A DNA stretch of 64,000 bases from Acheta domesticus (Eukaryota; Arthropoda; Insecta; Orthoptera; Gryllidae), in the NCBI GenBank assembly GCA_031308135.1, contig JAHLJT010004567.1, positions 137,158,991 to 137,222,990 on the forward strand, in the 5' to 3' direction. Position numbers and translations under genes: made by a program. Of this stretch, positions 23,476 to 32,168 are shown piece after piece. The first letter of the stretch is position 1; each line of letters opens with the position of its first letter. A model generated the notes under the pieces. It ran no database searches and had not been told where the DNA came from. It was given only the letters and a program-made list of their open reading frames with translations.

Positions 23476-23740
23476 CTCCCTTGAGCTGACCTGACGCCGG
23501 TTCGCCTCCCCGCTTTCCCGCTCCCGCCCCTCCCCCGCCCCCCCCCCCGCCCCGGGCCACTGGTCCGCCGGGCTGCCGGGGCGACGAGCGGCGATCGTTA
23601 GCAGGAGCCGTTTAGTGACCGTAAACTTGGACTGCGGCAGCGCGAGCGAGCGGTTGCTGCTCCCGGGGCTCGAACTGCCTCCGCCGGCCCCGCCGCCGCA
23701 ACCCAGGGGCTTAGAAAGGGCTCAACAGAAAGGCTGAACG
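23476..23740. promoter_or_regulatory. CpG island, candidate promoter
   Basis: CpG-dense and GC-rich, starting with a C tract (about 23532-23550) and containing GCGAGCGAGCGG and CCGCCGGCCCCGCCGCC. It directly precedes the candidate first exon at 23796-23844. Promoter function is inferred from composition and position only. Confidence 0.35.
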
Positions 23741-23795
23741 GTGCGTGCTCAAACTGCGAAAAGAAGACTTAATTACGGTAGTACTTTTGTCGGAG

Positions 23796-23844
23796 ATGGT
23801 GTGTTCAATGGCTTGGCTAGATTCTTCCTCCGGTTCAGTATTAG
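23796..23844 (+). CDS. Candidate first coding exon (start plus splice donor)
   Basis: ATG at 23796 lies in CGGAGATGG, a good initiation context. It opens 16 codons reading MVCSMAWLDSSSGSVL, then one further base and a consensus donor, G|GTAAGA at 23844-23850. It sits 60 bp after a CpG island, the usual place for a 5' exon. I found no downstream exon in the window, so the gene, if real, continues beyond a long intron. The peptide matches no family I know. It could equally be chance, since short ATG-to-donor stretches are common. Confidence 0.3.
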
Positions 23845-24518
23845 GTAAGAGTGAATAATAAGATAGTGTGAATGTATGAGTGTGTGCGTGTGTGTGTCAC
23901 TTGCATCGTGATTTGTTGTATATATTTGTATTATTTTTCAATAAATATATGAAGTGATCTCGTGAGGAGATGTTAACTTAACACAATTTTGAAACTGAAA
24001 AACTCGAAAGTTTAATAGTAAAATTTCGTCTAGAAACGACTGAAGTTGATTAACAAAAGTCCAAAAACGCATGTACTTTACTTTACACACAAAAACTTAA
24101 CTATCTCATTAGCACAATATAAAACCGATGTGCGTGAGTTAATGCCGTACGGTTAACAATGCCAGCTACACATTTGAACCCCCAAACCGCGGAGAGGTCC
24201 CGTAATACCTTCTATTATCGTTTTTCCATCGTCATTATTCCCTGTTCTGAATAACGTGACGCCGCGTCCGCTAATCTCGCATCTACGCGAAATTTCGGCG
24301 CGAGCGGCCTCTAATGAACGGCGCTGGCGGTTGGCGAATCGCGTGCGGGGATCGAAGGAGGTCACCGGCGAAGGGGGGCGGGGTGGACGCACGGCTGCGG
24401 AGGGCACGCGCCGACGCACTGTGGGGAAGGTGGCGGCGACTGGTCGAGTGGTCGAAAATCAGAAGCCGTGACCGGCAGAAAATGCACGAACAAGGGGGAG
24501 CGGACAGTATATGTTAGC
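23845..24518. other. AT-rich DNA then a CpG-dense patch
   Basis: 23845-24239 is AT-rich with a GT run near 23880-23897. 24240-24480 is GC- and CpG-dense with Arg/Gly-rich frames on both strands that look compositional. Confidence 0.4.
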
Positions 24519-24845
24519 GGGGTCGGTGGTGTAATAGTTAGTGTATCGGCCTGTTATACCCAAGTTCGTGGGTTCAAACCCGATCGCAGCTGCGGATTTT
24601 TAAGGGCGAAAAAAAATCTTCGTACGCCTTCCTTGGGAGGGCAAGTAAAGCCGCCATGTAAAAGATCCTCAAGCGTAAATAAAGGCTCTGAGCTACATTC
24701 AAATCGCCTGTTTCTTCGCCCAAGTTATACCTTCTTTCCGCTAGATGGTGAAAGGAGCATAGTGAAATTTGCGTGATCAGACGGAAGAGCAGGTCTCATG
24801 GCCTGAGTCTCGCCACGTAAAATAAGACATCAATTCAATTCAATA
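24519..24845 (+). mobile_element. tRNA-derived SINE (family C)
   Basis: Head GGGGTCGGTGGTGTAATAGT with an A-box region GGTGTAATAGTTAGTGTATC and B-box GGGTTCAAACCC (about 24571-24582). The order and the CGGCCTGTTATACC anticodon-arm remnant resemble tRNA-Asp/Gly-type genes. A body of about 250 bp follows and ends in an ATTCA tail (about 24830-24845). It is not a functional tRNA because the acceptor stem does not close. Only one copy in the window. Confidence 0.75.
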
Positions 24846-25765
24846 GGTTTGATGATGTGTCTTGCGGGTCTTCACGTGTAGGCGAGGCAGCTGGCGTACG
24901 CCTTTAAGTTCTACCCATTCCTGTACATTCCTGTTCGATTACAGAGGTGATTTGCCGTCTTGATCACTGATCATCTGGTTATCGTGTGATTTGAATGGAT
25001 TATGAGCAGTTTGTAAATGTATTACATGATAAAACCATAAAATAAACCCAAGGATGTGTCCAAGATGTTTTTTTATTTACAACTGAAGAAAACTGGGGAT
25101 ATTCAAATCCCGAAAAGAGATCATGACGATGTTGAAAATTGCAAAATTGAAGTGGAAAAATTACTGCTATAAATATATCATTATTCAAACGTCATTCACA
25201 TTAAAGTTTTAATTACGAAAACATTACGAATATCGGTTTTAACTCGAATATGGTACAACATCCCTGTTGATGGTAGTTCATAGATTACTAGACGATAGAT
25301 TATTAGATACACATGTTACATTAGATACACATTGATAGATTACACATGTCCAGTCCACGGTTTGGTGCAAGCAAAATGTCATTCCGCACGTCTCTCTGTT
25401 CTGGTGGGATACTGGCTAGCTATATCTTATACTTGTTATCTAATTAACATACTTCGAATAATTAAAAAGGGAAATATTTTCAATAACACCTGTTCTGAAA
25501 ATGCTTATACAATCACGAAACGGAGAGGAGAGAGCTCGGTCATAATGGGGAGCGTTGGGGTGCGGGGTCCATTTGCCCAAGTAAAATTTGTGGTGAACAA
25601 AGCAAGCTCTGGGCAGTTTTTGGCTCTCATTCCCACACATCTTCATTATCATTCACTTCATTACCATAATACCTATCATCCACTCATTCCATCATCACAC
25701 ATGGGTCGCAGTGACAGCTGCTCAAGGGCCCCCTAAACAAAAAATAAATGAATAAACTAATAGTT
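24846..25765. other. Non-coding DNA, possible SINE-like tail near the end
   Basis: 25535-25760 has a CATTA-rich run and ends CCTAAACAAAAAATAAATG, like the 3' tail of a short retroelement. No head is visible. The 134-codon frame at 25332-25736 spans it and has no domain. Confidence 0.35.
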
Positions 25766-26008
25766 CGCCCCGTCGAAGAGATCACTAAAGCAGTAGTGTC
25801 GTGGCGATCTCGGACCGCAGGATCGCGGGTTCGCTTTCCGCCTCGGACACGGGGTAACAACTTTGGGAGATAAGAATGGGATTCAGCTAAATGCTGATCC
25901 CCCCTAACGATGTTTCATATCCTGCCACGGTAAAGGCAGAATGCATGTAAGCGTGGTCCGAGGCGACCTATACGCGAAGAAAAAACCAACCAACAAATAA
26001 GTCTACTG
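25766..26008 (+). mobile_element. SINE-A (class II tRNA-like head), copy 1
   Basis: Head GTCGAAGAGATCACTAAAGC, extra-arm-like GCGATCTCGGACC and B-box TCGCGGGTTCGC. The body has AAGAATGGGATTCAGC and GTAAGCGTGGTCCGAGG. Related to copies at 27136-27360, 46748-46966 and 53371-53680. The GGCCGAGA-type A box and long variable region suggest a Ser/Leu-type tRNA ancestor (inference). Confidence 0.7.
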
Positions 26009-26034
26009 CACACCGCCCGTTCTGCCTCCTGGCT

Positions 26035-26100
26035 GGATGAAACGAGGAAAATGAAAGCGGGAAGGCGTCAGATTCGCGATGACACCTCGACGAAGTAGCT
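26035..26100 (-). repeat. Repeat C, short fragment
   Basis: GAGGAAAATGAAAGCGGGAA ... GACACCTCGACGAAGTAGCTGC parallels 26899-26962 (GAGGGAAATGAAGGCGGGAA ... TACACCTCGATCAAAGTGCCGC). It stops about 12 bp before the Tc1-like element at 26114. Confidence 0.55.
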
Positions 26101-26113
26101 GCACTGAATGATA

Positions 26114-26627
26114 CACTATTTGATCAAAAGTATCCGGGCACGGAAGCGGGGGACTTATGGTGTGATCGTGTTTTTCATGGAGGAGGCTTCCATCCCTTAT
26201 TTTGCGTGGCACTATCACGGCACAGGCCTACGTTGATGTCGCCGAGCAAATTCGGAGATGGCGATTTCATCATTCAACACGATCGAGCACCTGTTCATAC
26301 TGCACGGCTTGTGGCAGAGTGGTTACACGACAAAAACATCCCTGTAATGGACTGGCCTGCACAGAGTCCTGACTGGAATCCTATCGAACACATTTGGGAC
26401 GTTTTGGAACGCCGACTTCGTGCCAGGCCTCACCGACCTACATCGATACCAGCACGTAATTGAAACCTTCCAGCACCTGATTGAAATTATGCCTGCGACA
26501 GTGGAAGCTGTCATCACGGCTAAGGGTGGGCCAACACCCTACTGAATTCCAATAATACCGATGGAGGGCGCCATGAACTGTTACGTCATTTTCAGTTACG
26601 TGTCCGGATACTTTTGTTCACTTAGTG
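26114..26627 (+). mobile_element. Internally deleted Tc1-like (DD34E) transposon
   Basis: Left end CACTATTTGATCAAAAGTAT; the right end inverted is CACTAAGTGAACAAAAGTAT, and both continue CCGG(G/A)CACG. TA precedes the left end (26112-26113). The right flank is CA, a worn TA. Only about 510 bp remain of an expected 1.2-1.6 kb, so roughly two-thirds of the transposase is gone. Confidence 0.92.
26206..26463 (+). pseudogene. Tc1-like transposase, C-terminal catalytic fragment
   Basis: The translation includes FIIQHDRAPVHTARLV and then DWPAQSPDWNPIEHIWD, the second and third catalytic blocks of a DD34E transposase. Exactly 34 residues separate the Asp in QHD from the Glu in PIEH. The N-terminal DNA-binding domain and first Asp are missing. 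After 26463 (IPARN, stop) the expected tail continues in another frame (CCAGCACCTGATTGAAATTA region), so a frameshift is present. Inactive; similar whole copies presumably exist elsewhere in the genome. Confidence 0.92.
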
Positions 26628-26884
26628 CACGTGTTGAGCGGAACATGCACGCATTGGGCAAACATTTTATGCAAACTGTTTCCCCCCAATCACGGTTGTT
26701 GCCGCCCACTGTGCCGCGCACAGCGACTCGGGGCGGCGCGTGCGCGGGGCTGATTATGCGGGACGGCGTTTCCGCGATGTGGCTGTCTCCCCGGGCCGCG
26801 ACCTGGAGGGGGGCGCGGAGATGAGGTGATCGGAGGGGGGCGGGAGGACACTTGCGGTGGCGGTGGGGATGGGGGGGCGGCGGT
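26628..26884. other. GC-rich segment with G runs
   Basis: CpG-dense at 26700-26820, then a strongly G-rich plus strand (about 26815-26885, several GGGGGG-type runs) leading into repeat C. No exon signal. Confidence 0.4.
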
Positions 26885-27100
26885 AGCGCGTGGTCAGCTC
26901 GAGGGAAATGAAGGCGGGAATGGCGTTGCGATTGCAATTACACCTCGATCAAAGTGCCGCGCTGGCTAGCAACGTACCGACCTGAGGTGAAGAGCTAAGA
27001 ACTTTCTCAAACACGAATTTTTACAAACTTCAAAAGTAAAGAAGATCTCCAGACAAAATTGCTAGTGTTAAAACGCAAATCTACGTGTAGAGGGAGTAAA
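26885..27100 (-). repeat. Repeat C, copy 1 (minus orientation)
   Basis: The reverse complement matches 29373-29578 almost throughout, sharing AGATTTGCGTTTTAAC, GTCTGGAGATCTT, CAGGTCGGTACGTTGCTAG and ACGCCATTCCCGCCT. The two copies face each other about 2.3 kb apart. The class is unknown and no frame is preserved. Confidence 0.8.
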
Positions 27101-27135
27101 TGAACTAAATTCAGATGAATAAAATAGTATATGTG

Positions 27136-27360
27136 GGCCCCATGGACAAGATCGTTAAGACAGTAGTACCGAAGTGATCTCTGACCGTGGGGTCGCGGGT
27201 TCGAGTACCGCATTGGGCATGGTTATTAGTGTTCGTCCTTTCACCCCTATCATTACCATATCGTTTCATCCTCATACCATAACTTTAAATCCATTAGTGG
27301 TCGATAATGACCTAGTAGCTGATGCGACCTTAAATAATAATAACAAAAAAAGTATATCTT
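27136..27360 (+). mobile_element. SINE-A, copy 2
   Basis: Head GGACAAGATCGTTAAGACAG, GTGATCTCTGACCG, B-box TCGCGGGTTCGAGTACC. The 3' part CATATCGTTTCATCCTCATA, AATCCATTAGTGGTCG, TGATGCGACCTTAAA is shared with 46748-46966. Ends in an AATAAC tail. These two belong to one subfamily; 25766 and 53371 belong to another. Confidence 0.8.
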
Positions 27361-28370
27361 CAATGTAGACTAAAAATACTTTAGAAATATAGAAAAATAA
27401 TGCGGAGGAAGGGTCATGATAATAGATGTCGACAAAAGAAATGATAATGAAGAAATTATTACGAAAAATGAGAAAACGAATTCCAGGAGAGATAGTACGT
27501 GACGAAGAAACTTCTATTCAATGTAAGAACAACTCGAAATAATCCTTTAATGCTTAAGAAATCGTAGAGATAATTCAATTGTATGCTGGAAGATACTGAA
27601 ATGAAGAAGTGAGAAGATAAAAGCTGAAAATAATGAAAAATAATGGTGCTCGATTTTGAGAAGCGAAAAGAATTAACATCTAAAATAGTAAGAAATATTC
27701 AGTCGACGAGAATGAAATGAAAGATGAAACTGAAAATGTTATGGAGTAGTAGTAATATTGTCATAAGTAATTATAAAACAAGTCCTTTTCAAAGAAGATT
27801 AGACTGCATTGGCACAAGAAAAAGATAATAAAACATGAAACTCATTGCAAGGAGTTAAAATGTTGGGTGAGAAACTCAAAGAGCAGTTTAAAGCGTTCAG
27901 CATGACATACATGCGCTGAATATGAAATAAAACCCGACTTTCAAAACTTTTTTTTTATTTGAAGTTGATCTACTCCTCTTCCAATGTGTGAGATATTTCC
28001 TGGAAGTCGCTATTCTTACATTATTGTAGTATGAATTACACGAAAGTGTAAGACGAGAGTTCACTTAAAAAAATGTTGCCAAACGAAATTATCGAAACAC
28101 CGATTATCACGTCAGTTATAATTAAGCCACCTCATATCAACAATTAAATTAACAAAATTATTGTCTGAAATTTATTTACAGTTATTGAAACATCTTTTTC
28201 TTGTTGCATAATGCTGTCCATTAGCAGCATTTGACATATGACGAATTTTATCTTCTTTTTTTATGACGACTTATCTGTGGGATTTTCGCTTCTTCCTCCC
28301 TGCCTCCGAGAATCCACCTCCGGGTAAGGAGAAGGAGAAATAGGATTAAGGCCGACAATAAGAGGCGGAG
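27361..28370. other. AT-rich, purine-rich plus strand, non-coding
   Basis: 27400-27900 is rich in GAA/AAT words with no frame. A T run lies near 27949-27957. Nothing recognised. Confidence 0.5.
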
Positions 28371-28610
28371 GAAAAAGAAATGCGAAGGCGAAGGCGGCGG
28401 GGCCGCGGCGGGGCCGGGCCGGGGCAGCTGGCCGGGCCGCAGCTGCCGCTCACCTGCCGGCGGCGGCGGCGGAGGCGGCGCAGGTGCCGCCAGGCTGTCG
28501 ACCCCGCGCAGCGCCGGACCCTGCGCCACCGGGCGCCACCGCCACCGCCTCCGCCACCGCGGACGGTGGCTGCTCTCGCTGGGCAAAAGCCACGACGATC
28601 TCTTAAGGCC
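28371..28610. other. CpG island
   Basis: Very GC-rich with CGGCGGCGG and GCCACCG runs. It contains GCGGACGGTGGCTG followed by CTCTCGCTGGGCAAAAGCCA (28559-28592), repeated at 30186-30222. Ala/Arg/Pro frames on both strands are compositional. Confidence 0.45.
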
Positions 28611-29372
28611 GAGGAAAAGTTTTCGTGCAGATTCTTCGTGCAGTCCAGACTTTACGTTTTCTGCGTGAAAAAAAATGAATATGTTCAACTTTTTCGTGTA
28701 GAAAGCATACAGTTTGACTCCGGCGCCTCTAGCGGCAGAAGCGTTCACTAACGGTAATCGGACATTTCGATTTTGTGGTTAGGTGTGTCAAGGTGCGATT
28801 GTGCGAAGTGATATATTATGATAAACTTCCTTTTTCTCAATTCCTGCCTTCCTATTTGTATTCTCTATGCTCATCATGGTTAATTAATACTAAGTCAAGA
28901 TCACAGCCAGAATGCACGCACAGAAATATCACCACTAAAAGTACTCGGACGGCGCAATTCAGTTGTTTCTCATTAGACCCCCTAGCGGCGACTTGTGGCG
29001 ATTCGTGCAGAAAATGTACAGGTCGTGTATGCGCGAATTTTGGCGTTTGTACTTCTAGTTTAGGATCTTGACGTTTCTGTACAGAAACTGTATGAGAATC
29101 TGCACGAAAACTGTACCGTGTATACCGGGCTTTAAGCATTTTAGGATTAGTTCAAGTTGTTCTTATGTAGAATAGAAGTTTCTTCGTTACGTTCTCTCTG
29201 TTCTCGAATTCGTTTTCTAATTTTTCGTAATTATCTCTTGATTATCATTTCTTTTCTCGTCATCTATTGTCCAGAGCCTTTCACAGCATTATTTTTCTAT
29301 ATTTCTAAAGTATTTTTAATCTACATTGAAGGTATATTATTTTATTAATCTGAATTTAGCTAATTTACTCCC
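28611..29372. other. Non-coding DNA with scattered inverted words
   Basis: GCAGATTCTTCGTGCAG, TTTTCTGCGTGAAAA (near 28628-28672) and ATTCGTGCAGAAAATGTAC, GAATCTGCACGAAAACTG (near 29000-29113) are partly inverse to each other. GCGCCTCTAGCGGC and CCCTAGCGGCG also recur. Possibly a degraded inverted-repeat element of about 480 bp; not firm. Confidence 0.35.
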
Positions 29373-30250
29373 TCTACATGTAGATTTGCGTTTTAACGCA
29401 AGAAATGTCGTCTGGAGATCTTATTTACTTTTACAGTTTGGAAAAATTCAAGTATGAGAAATGTCTTAGCTCTTCATTTCAGGTCGGTACGTTGCTAGTG
29501 AGCACAGCTTCTTAATCGAGGTATGATTGCAATAGCGACGCCATTCCCGCCTCCATTTTCCTTGAGTTGACCCCGCGCTAGGGATGTAAAAAAACATCGA
29601 TATCGACGTTTTCCACTGGAAACATCTATATATTAACATCAATGTTTTACTTTCAATGTTTTCTGGACATCGATATTTTGTTGCAAATACATCGATTTTT
29701 TTGTTTTTTTTATAAAACCGCACGGCGTAGAGCAATCCACAACAATATCGATGTTTTGCGTCATCTTCTTTATCACGCTACACATTTTGCCTGTGCAATC
29801 TGAAGAAATTTAGGAGTTTCTCGTGTTATGACTCTCATATTATCGGTAGGCGTGTCATTGCCTTATTCGATAGTACTGTTAGAAATGGTCCTCAGACGTT
29901 TTAACAAGTCGTGAAACAGAACCAGACTCAGTCCACTGAATCCACGAAAGTACCACAGTAACATGTGACGTGTGATTAACCATTGTTTCCCAAACTGACA
30001 CGAGCTTCACCATATTAAAAATAGATAGGAAAATTGCATGATTATTAGTCTGTACTTAAAACATGGTTTTTTTATTGTCGATATTTTCATCGACATCGAA
30101 AAGCCTTTAGCGATGTATTGAAACATCGATGTATCGATGTTTTGGTAAAATTTACAATCAATACCCCCGCATCGGCCGCCGCCACAGCGGACGGTGGCTG
30201 ATGCTCTCGCTGGGCAAAAGCCAATGGGCCACGGCTGGCTGATAGAGCTC
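29373..30250 (+). repeat. Repeat C, copy 2 (plus orientation), split by an hAT-like element
   Basis: 29373-29578 mirrors 26885-27100. The GC-rich continuation of the repeat (CCGCATCGGCCGCCGCC...) resumes at about 30164, after the inserted element. That continuation carries GCGGACGGTGGCTG and CTCTCGCTGGGCAAAAGCCA, also present in the CpG island at 28559-28592. Confidence 0.65.
29579..30163. mobile_element. Non-autonomous hAT-like element, 585 bp
   Basis: Left end TAGGGATGTAAAAAAACATC followed by GATATCGACG. The right end reads TATCGATGTTTTGG...TTTACAATCAATA, a worn inverse of it. Many ATCGATGTTTT words occur near both ends. Flanking 8-mers CCCCGCGC (29571-29578) and CCCCGCAT (30165-30172) agree at the first six positions, fitting the 8-bp duplication of hAT elements. 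No transposase. Confidence 0.6.
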
Positions 30251-30724
30251 AACGGCAATACGGGCGCCTCTGCGTTGACTTGGAAGTTCTACGTTCATTG
30301 ATTGACTAGCGATTCATGACGCGTAGATGATCGGGACCGTAAGTAAGATAAATGTATTTACACGCAATTGGGTATAACCCGGTGGCAACTAATTACACAA
30401 ATAAGGCAGTATAACTAACATGCAAATTAAACAATAATGGTAAACAGTAATAATAATAATAACTAACAATCTAAAAACTGACTGATTCATAAACCATTAA
30501 AAAAAAGAGACTTCTATAATCTAACTTCGCACTGAATATTTGTATAATTAAGACCACACTGCACTGACACTGCACTACACTTCACTTCACTATAACTCTT
30601 AAATCACTTCCTTCGTAATTTCTCTGCTCAGATCTGTACGACACCTCACTTCATAATACAATACATATGCATCGCCATGTATTCAACTATTCTTAGTTAA
30701 CTCCATTATTTACTTACTAACACC

Positions 30725-30910
30725 CTAAATTAATTTCCTAAACTGTTGAATGCTTCGAGGAAAGGGTTCAAAGGTTTTTGCACGCAATCTATTCCATTCC
30801 GTTATCGTTCGATTTATGAAAGAAAATTTCCCAAGATCAGTTCTCTGTGGTCTTAAATTTATTTTGTGCCTTATTCTGTGCCACGTGTAGTGCTTGTGTC
30901 TTGAAGTCAT
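30725..30910 (-). pseudogene. LINE reverse transcriptase, C-terminal tail
   Basis: 61 codons containing LRPQRTDLGKFSFI and NRTITEWNRLRAKTFEPFP, then SIQQFRKLI. The pattern RTDxxKxSFxxRTIxxWNxLP...FP.S...F+ is the standard end of CR1/L2/Jockey-type ORF2 proteins. It ends at a natural stop followed by an untranslated tail. The upstream catalytic domain is absent. Confidence 0.75.
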
Positions 30911-30924
30911 GATGGAAGGGAGTA

Positions 30925-31153
30925 TGTGCTAGCGTTGTTCACGGACGGACGGACGGACGGACGGACAGACGATTTGCTTTTAATTGGTTTTTCGGTATCA
31001 AGGACCCCCAAAATAGGGATTCTGGCTGCACCACGTGTTAGGAGATTTTGCTTCTTAATTTTGCACCTGGATTTATTCACTTTTTCGTCACTAGGGCCTT
31101 GTAATAAGAGTTTTTCTGCCGAAAATCCACGGGTTTTTTAAGCAGCATTACAC
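30925..31153 (+). repeat. GGAC-repeat family, copy 1
   Basis: Starts GTGCTAGCGTTGTTCA, then six or more GGAC units (about 30938-30968), TTTTTCGGTATCAAGGACC, a GATTCTGGCTGCACCA stretch, TTTTTCTGCCGAAAATCCAC, and ends AGCAGCATTACA. Copies at 58951-59166 (plus) and, partially, 41803-41953 (minus) share this order. Class unknown. Confidence 0.7.
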
Positions 31154-31203
31154 AACTTTCCCTATACTATACGAACGTACGTACGTATAGTATACGGGAA
31201 AGT
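31154..31203. repeat. 50-bp near-perfect palindrome
   Basis: ACTTTCCC and TATACTATACG on the left are answered by CGTATAGTATA and CGGGAAAGT on the right, around ACGTACGT. It lies exactly between the end of the GGAC repeat and the broken LINE endonuclease. It may be a deletion or insertion scar or the terminus of a fold-back. Confidence 0.8.
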
Positions 31204-31608
31204 AACTAGGATTTTGGAATGTGTTTATATCATTATGAGACAACCAATGTTCGGTAAAGCAAAAAACATCTATTTGACTTAAATCACATTGTAATGCTGG
31301 GTCGATAAATTCAATTTTATTTGAAAGAGATTGCACATTGAGGGCAGAGTCGAAACTATAAGATTCGTGTTTTGGGCGACACGTTGCAGTTTGTCAACAG
31401 GTTGGTCAGGTGTAAAGTGACCACCTAAAGTGATGTGATCATTCTGCCGTCCTACAACGATGACTGTATCCCGTTTGGTGAGAGTTTTCGTGCGCGGTTC
31501 CAACTCACTGGTCATGTCGGCAAACCTCCCGTTGAAAACAGTCTCCTCTTTCATGAAATTCTTGCACTTCATAACGTTAAAAGTTAATCTGAATGGAAAT
31601 AAATACAA
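31204..31608 (-). pseudogene. LINE ORF1-like C-terminus and endonuclease N-terminus
   Basis: Frame 31336 to 31148 reads MQSLSNKIEFIDPALQCD then IDVFCFTEHWLSHNDI. TEHWL after a hydrophobic strand is the usual N-terminal block of LINE apurinic-type endonucleases. In the overlapping upstream frame (31608-31279), DTVIVVGRQNDHI followed by NTNLIVSTLP resembles the GxND and following strand of the SGNH/esterase-like domain in some CR1-type ORF1 proteins (weaker inference). The frames overlap and the catalytic rest is missing. Confidence 0.6.
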
Positions 31609-31717
31609 AAATTAAAAATTCTATGATTACTACATTTCCTATCAATGTAAATTATTCTTTGTGAGTAATGTGCCAGCAGCAGAATACAAAAACTGTTCGT
31701 TGTGAGGTTAGGACTAC

Positions 31718-32110
31718 ACAGCTAGGTCAACACCAGCCGCTCTGCCTGAAGAAGAATTCTACCGGCCAACTGCTCTGATCAGTACTTTTCCGTGTTTTTT
31801 TCGATCAATACCAGGCGAATGCCGGAGTAGTACCATGACTAACGGGCCTTTCCTCCTCCTTGTCCTATACGTTATCTTCCGTACAAACACACACACACAC
31901 ACACACACGCACACACGTATATGCACCAAACATGTCCGGAGACCAGAGCTTGTCGAAGTTGGAAGGGGGCCCCGCTGAAGGTGATACCTGGAGAACGAAA
32001 TGCCGCACAAGTCGAAGTGTAGGTCAGCGCCAGATCTCACCCTCCAGCGGGGGAGGAACTCCCCCACCTTCCGGAATAAAACATTCTTTACAATAACGGA
32101 GCTAATGGCC
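31718..32110 (+). mobile_element. SINE-B, 5'-truncated copy with a long CA run
   Basis: Starts ACAGCTAGGTCAACACCAGC, then GAAGAAGAATTCTACCGGCC, GATCAATACCAGGCGAATGC, a CA tract (about 31885-31915), CCAGAGCTTGTCGAAGTTGG and GGTCAGCGCCAGATCTCACC. The tRNA-like head is missing. The CA run is the longest among the copies. Confidence 0.8.
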
Positions 32111-32168
32111 ATAACAATTGTAAGGCCCGGAAACTTCAATATTTTTTAACCCTTCCAGCCTATTTTAA

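Larger units (their letters stand above)
30350..31608 (-). mobile_element. Non-LTR retrotransposon (LINE) remnant, middle lost
   Basis: Read on the minus strand the order is: ORF1-like fragment (31608 to 31279), endonuclease N-terminus (31336 to about 31204), an unrelated GGAC repeat and palindrome (31203 to 30925), reverse-transcriptase C-terminal tail (30910 to 30725), then a 3' untranslated region of about 370 bp ending near 30350 (AAATACATTTATCTTACTTA on the minus strand). Same orientation and correct order suggest one LINE whose reverse-transcriptase core was lost where the GGAC repeat now sits. Confidence 0.6.

Noticed and set aside
24519..24600. Functional tRNA gene
   Set aside because: A and B boxes are present, but the acceptor stem does not close and a SINE body with tail follows.
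25332..25736. 134-codon plus frame
   Set aside because: Spans AT-rich DNA and a SINE-like tail with CAT repeats; no domain or codon pattern.
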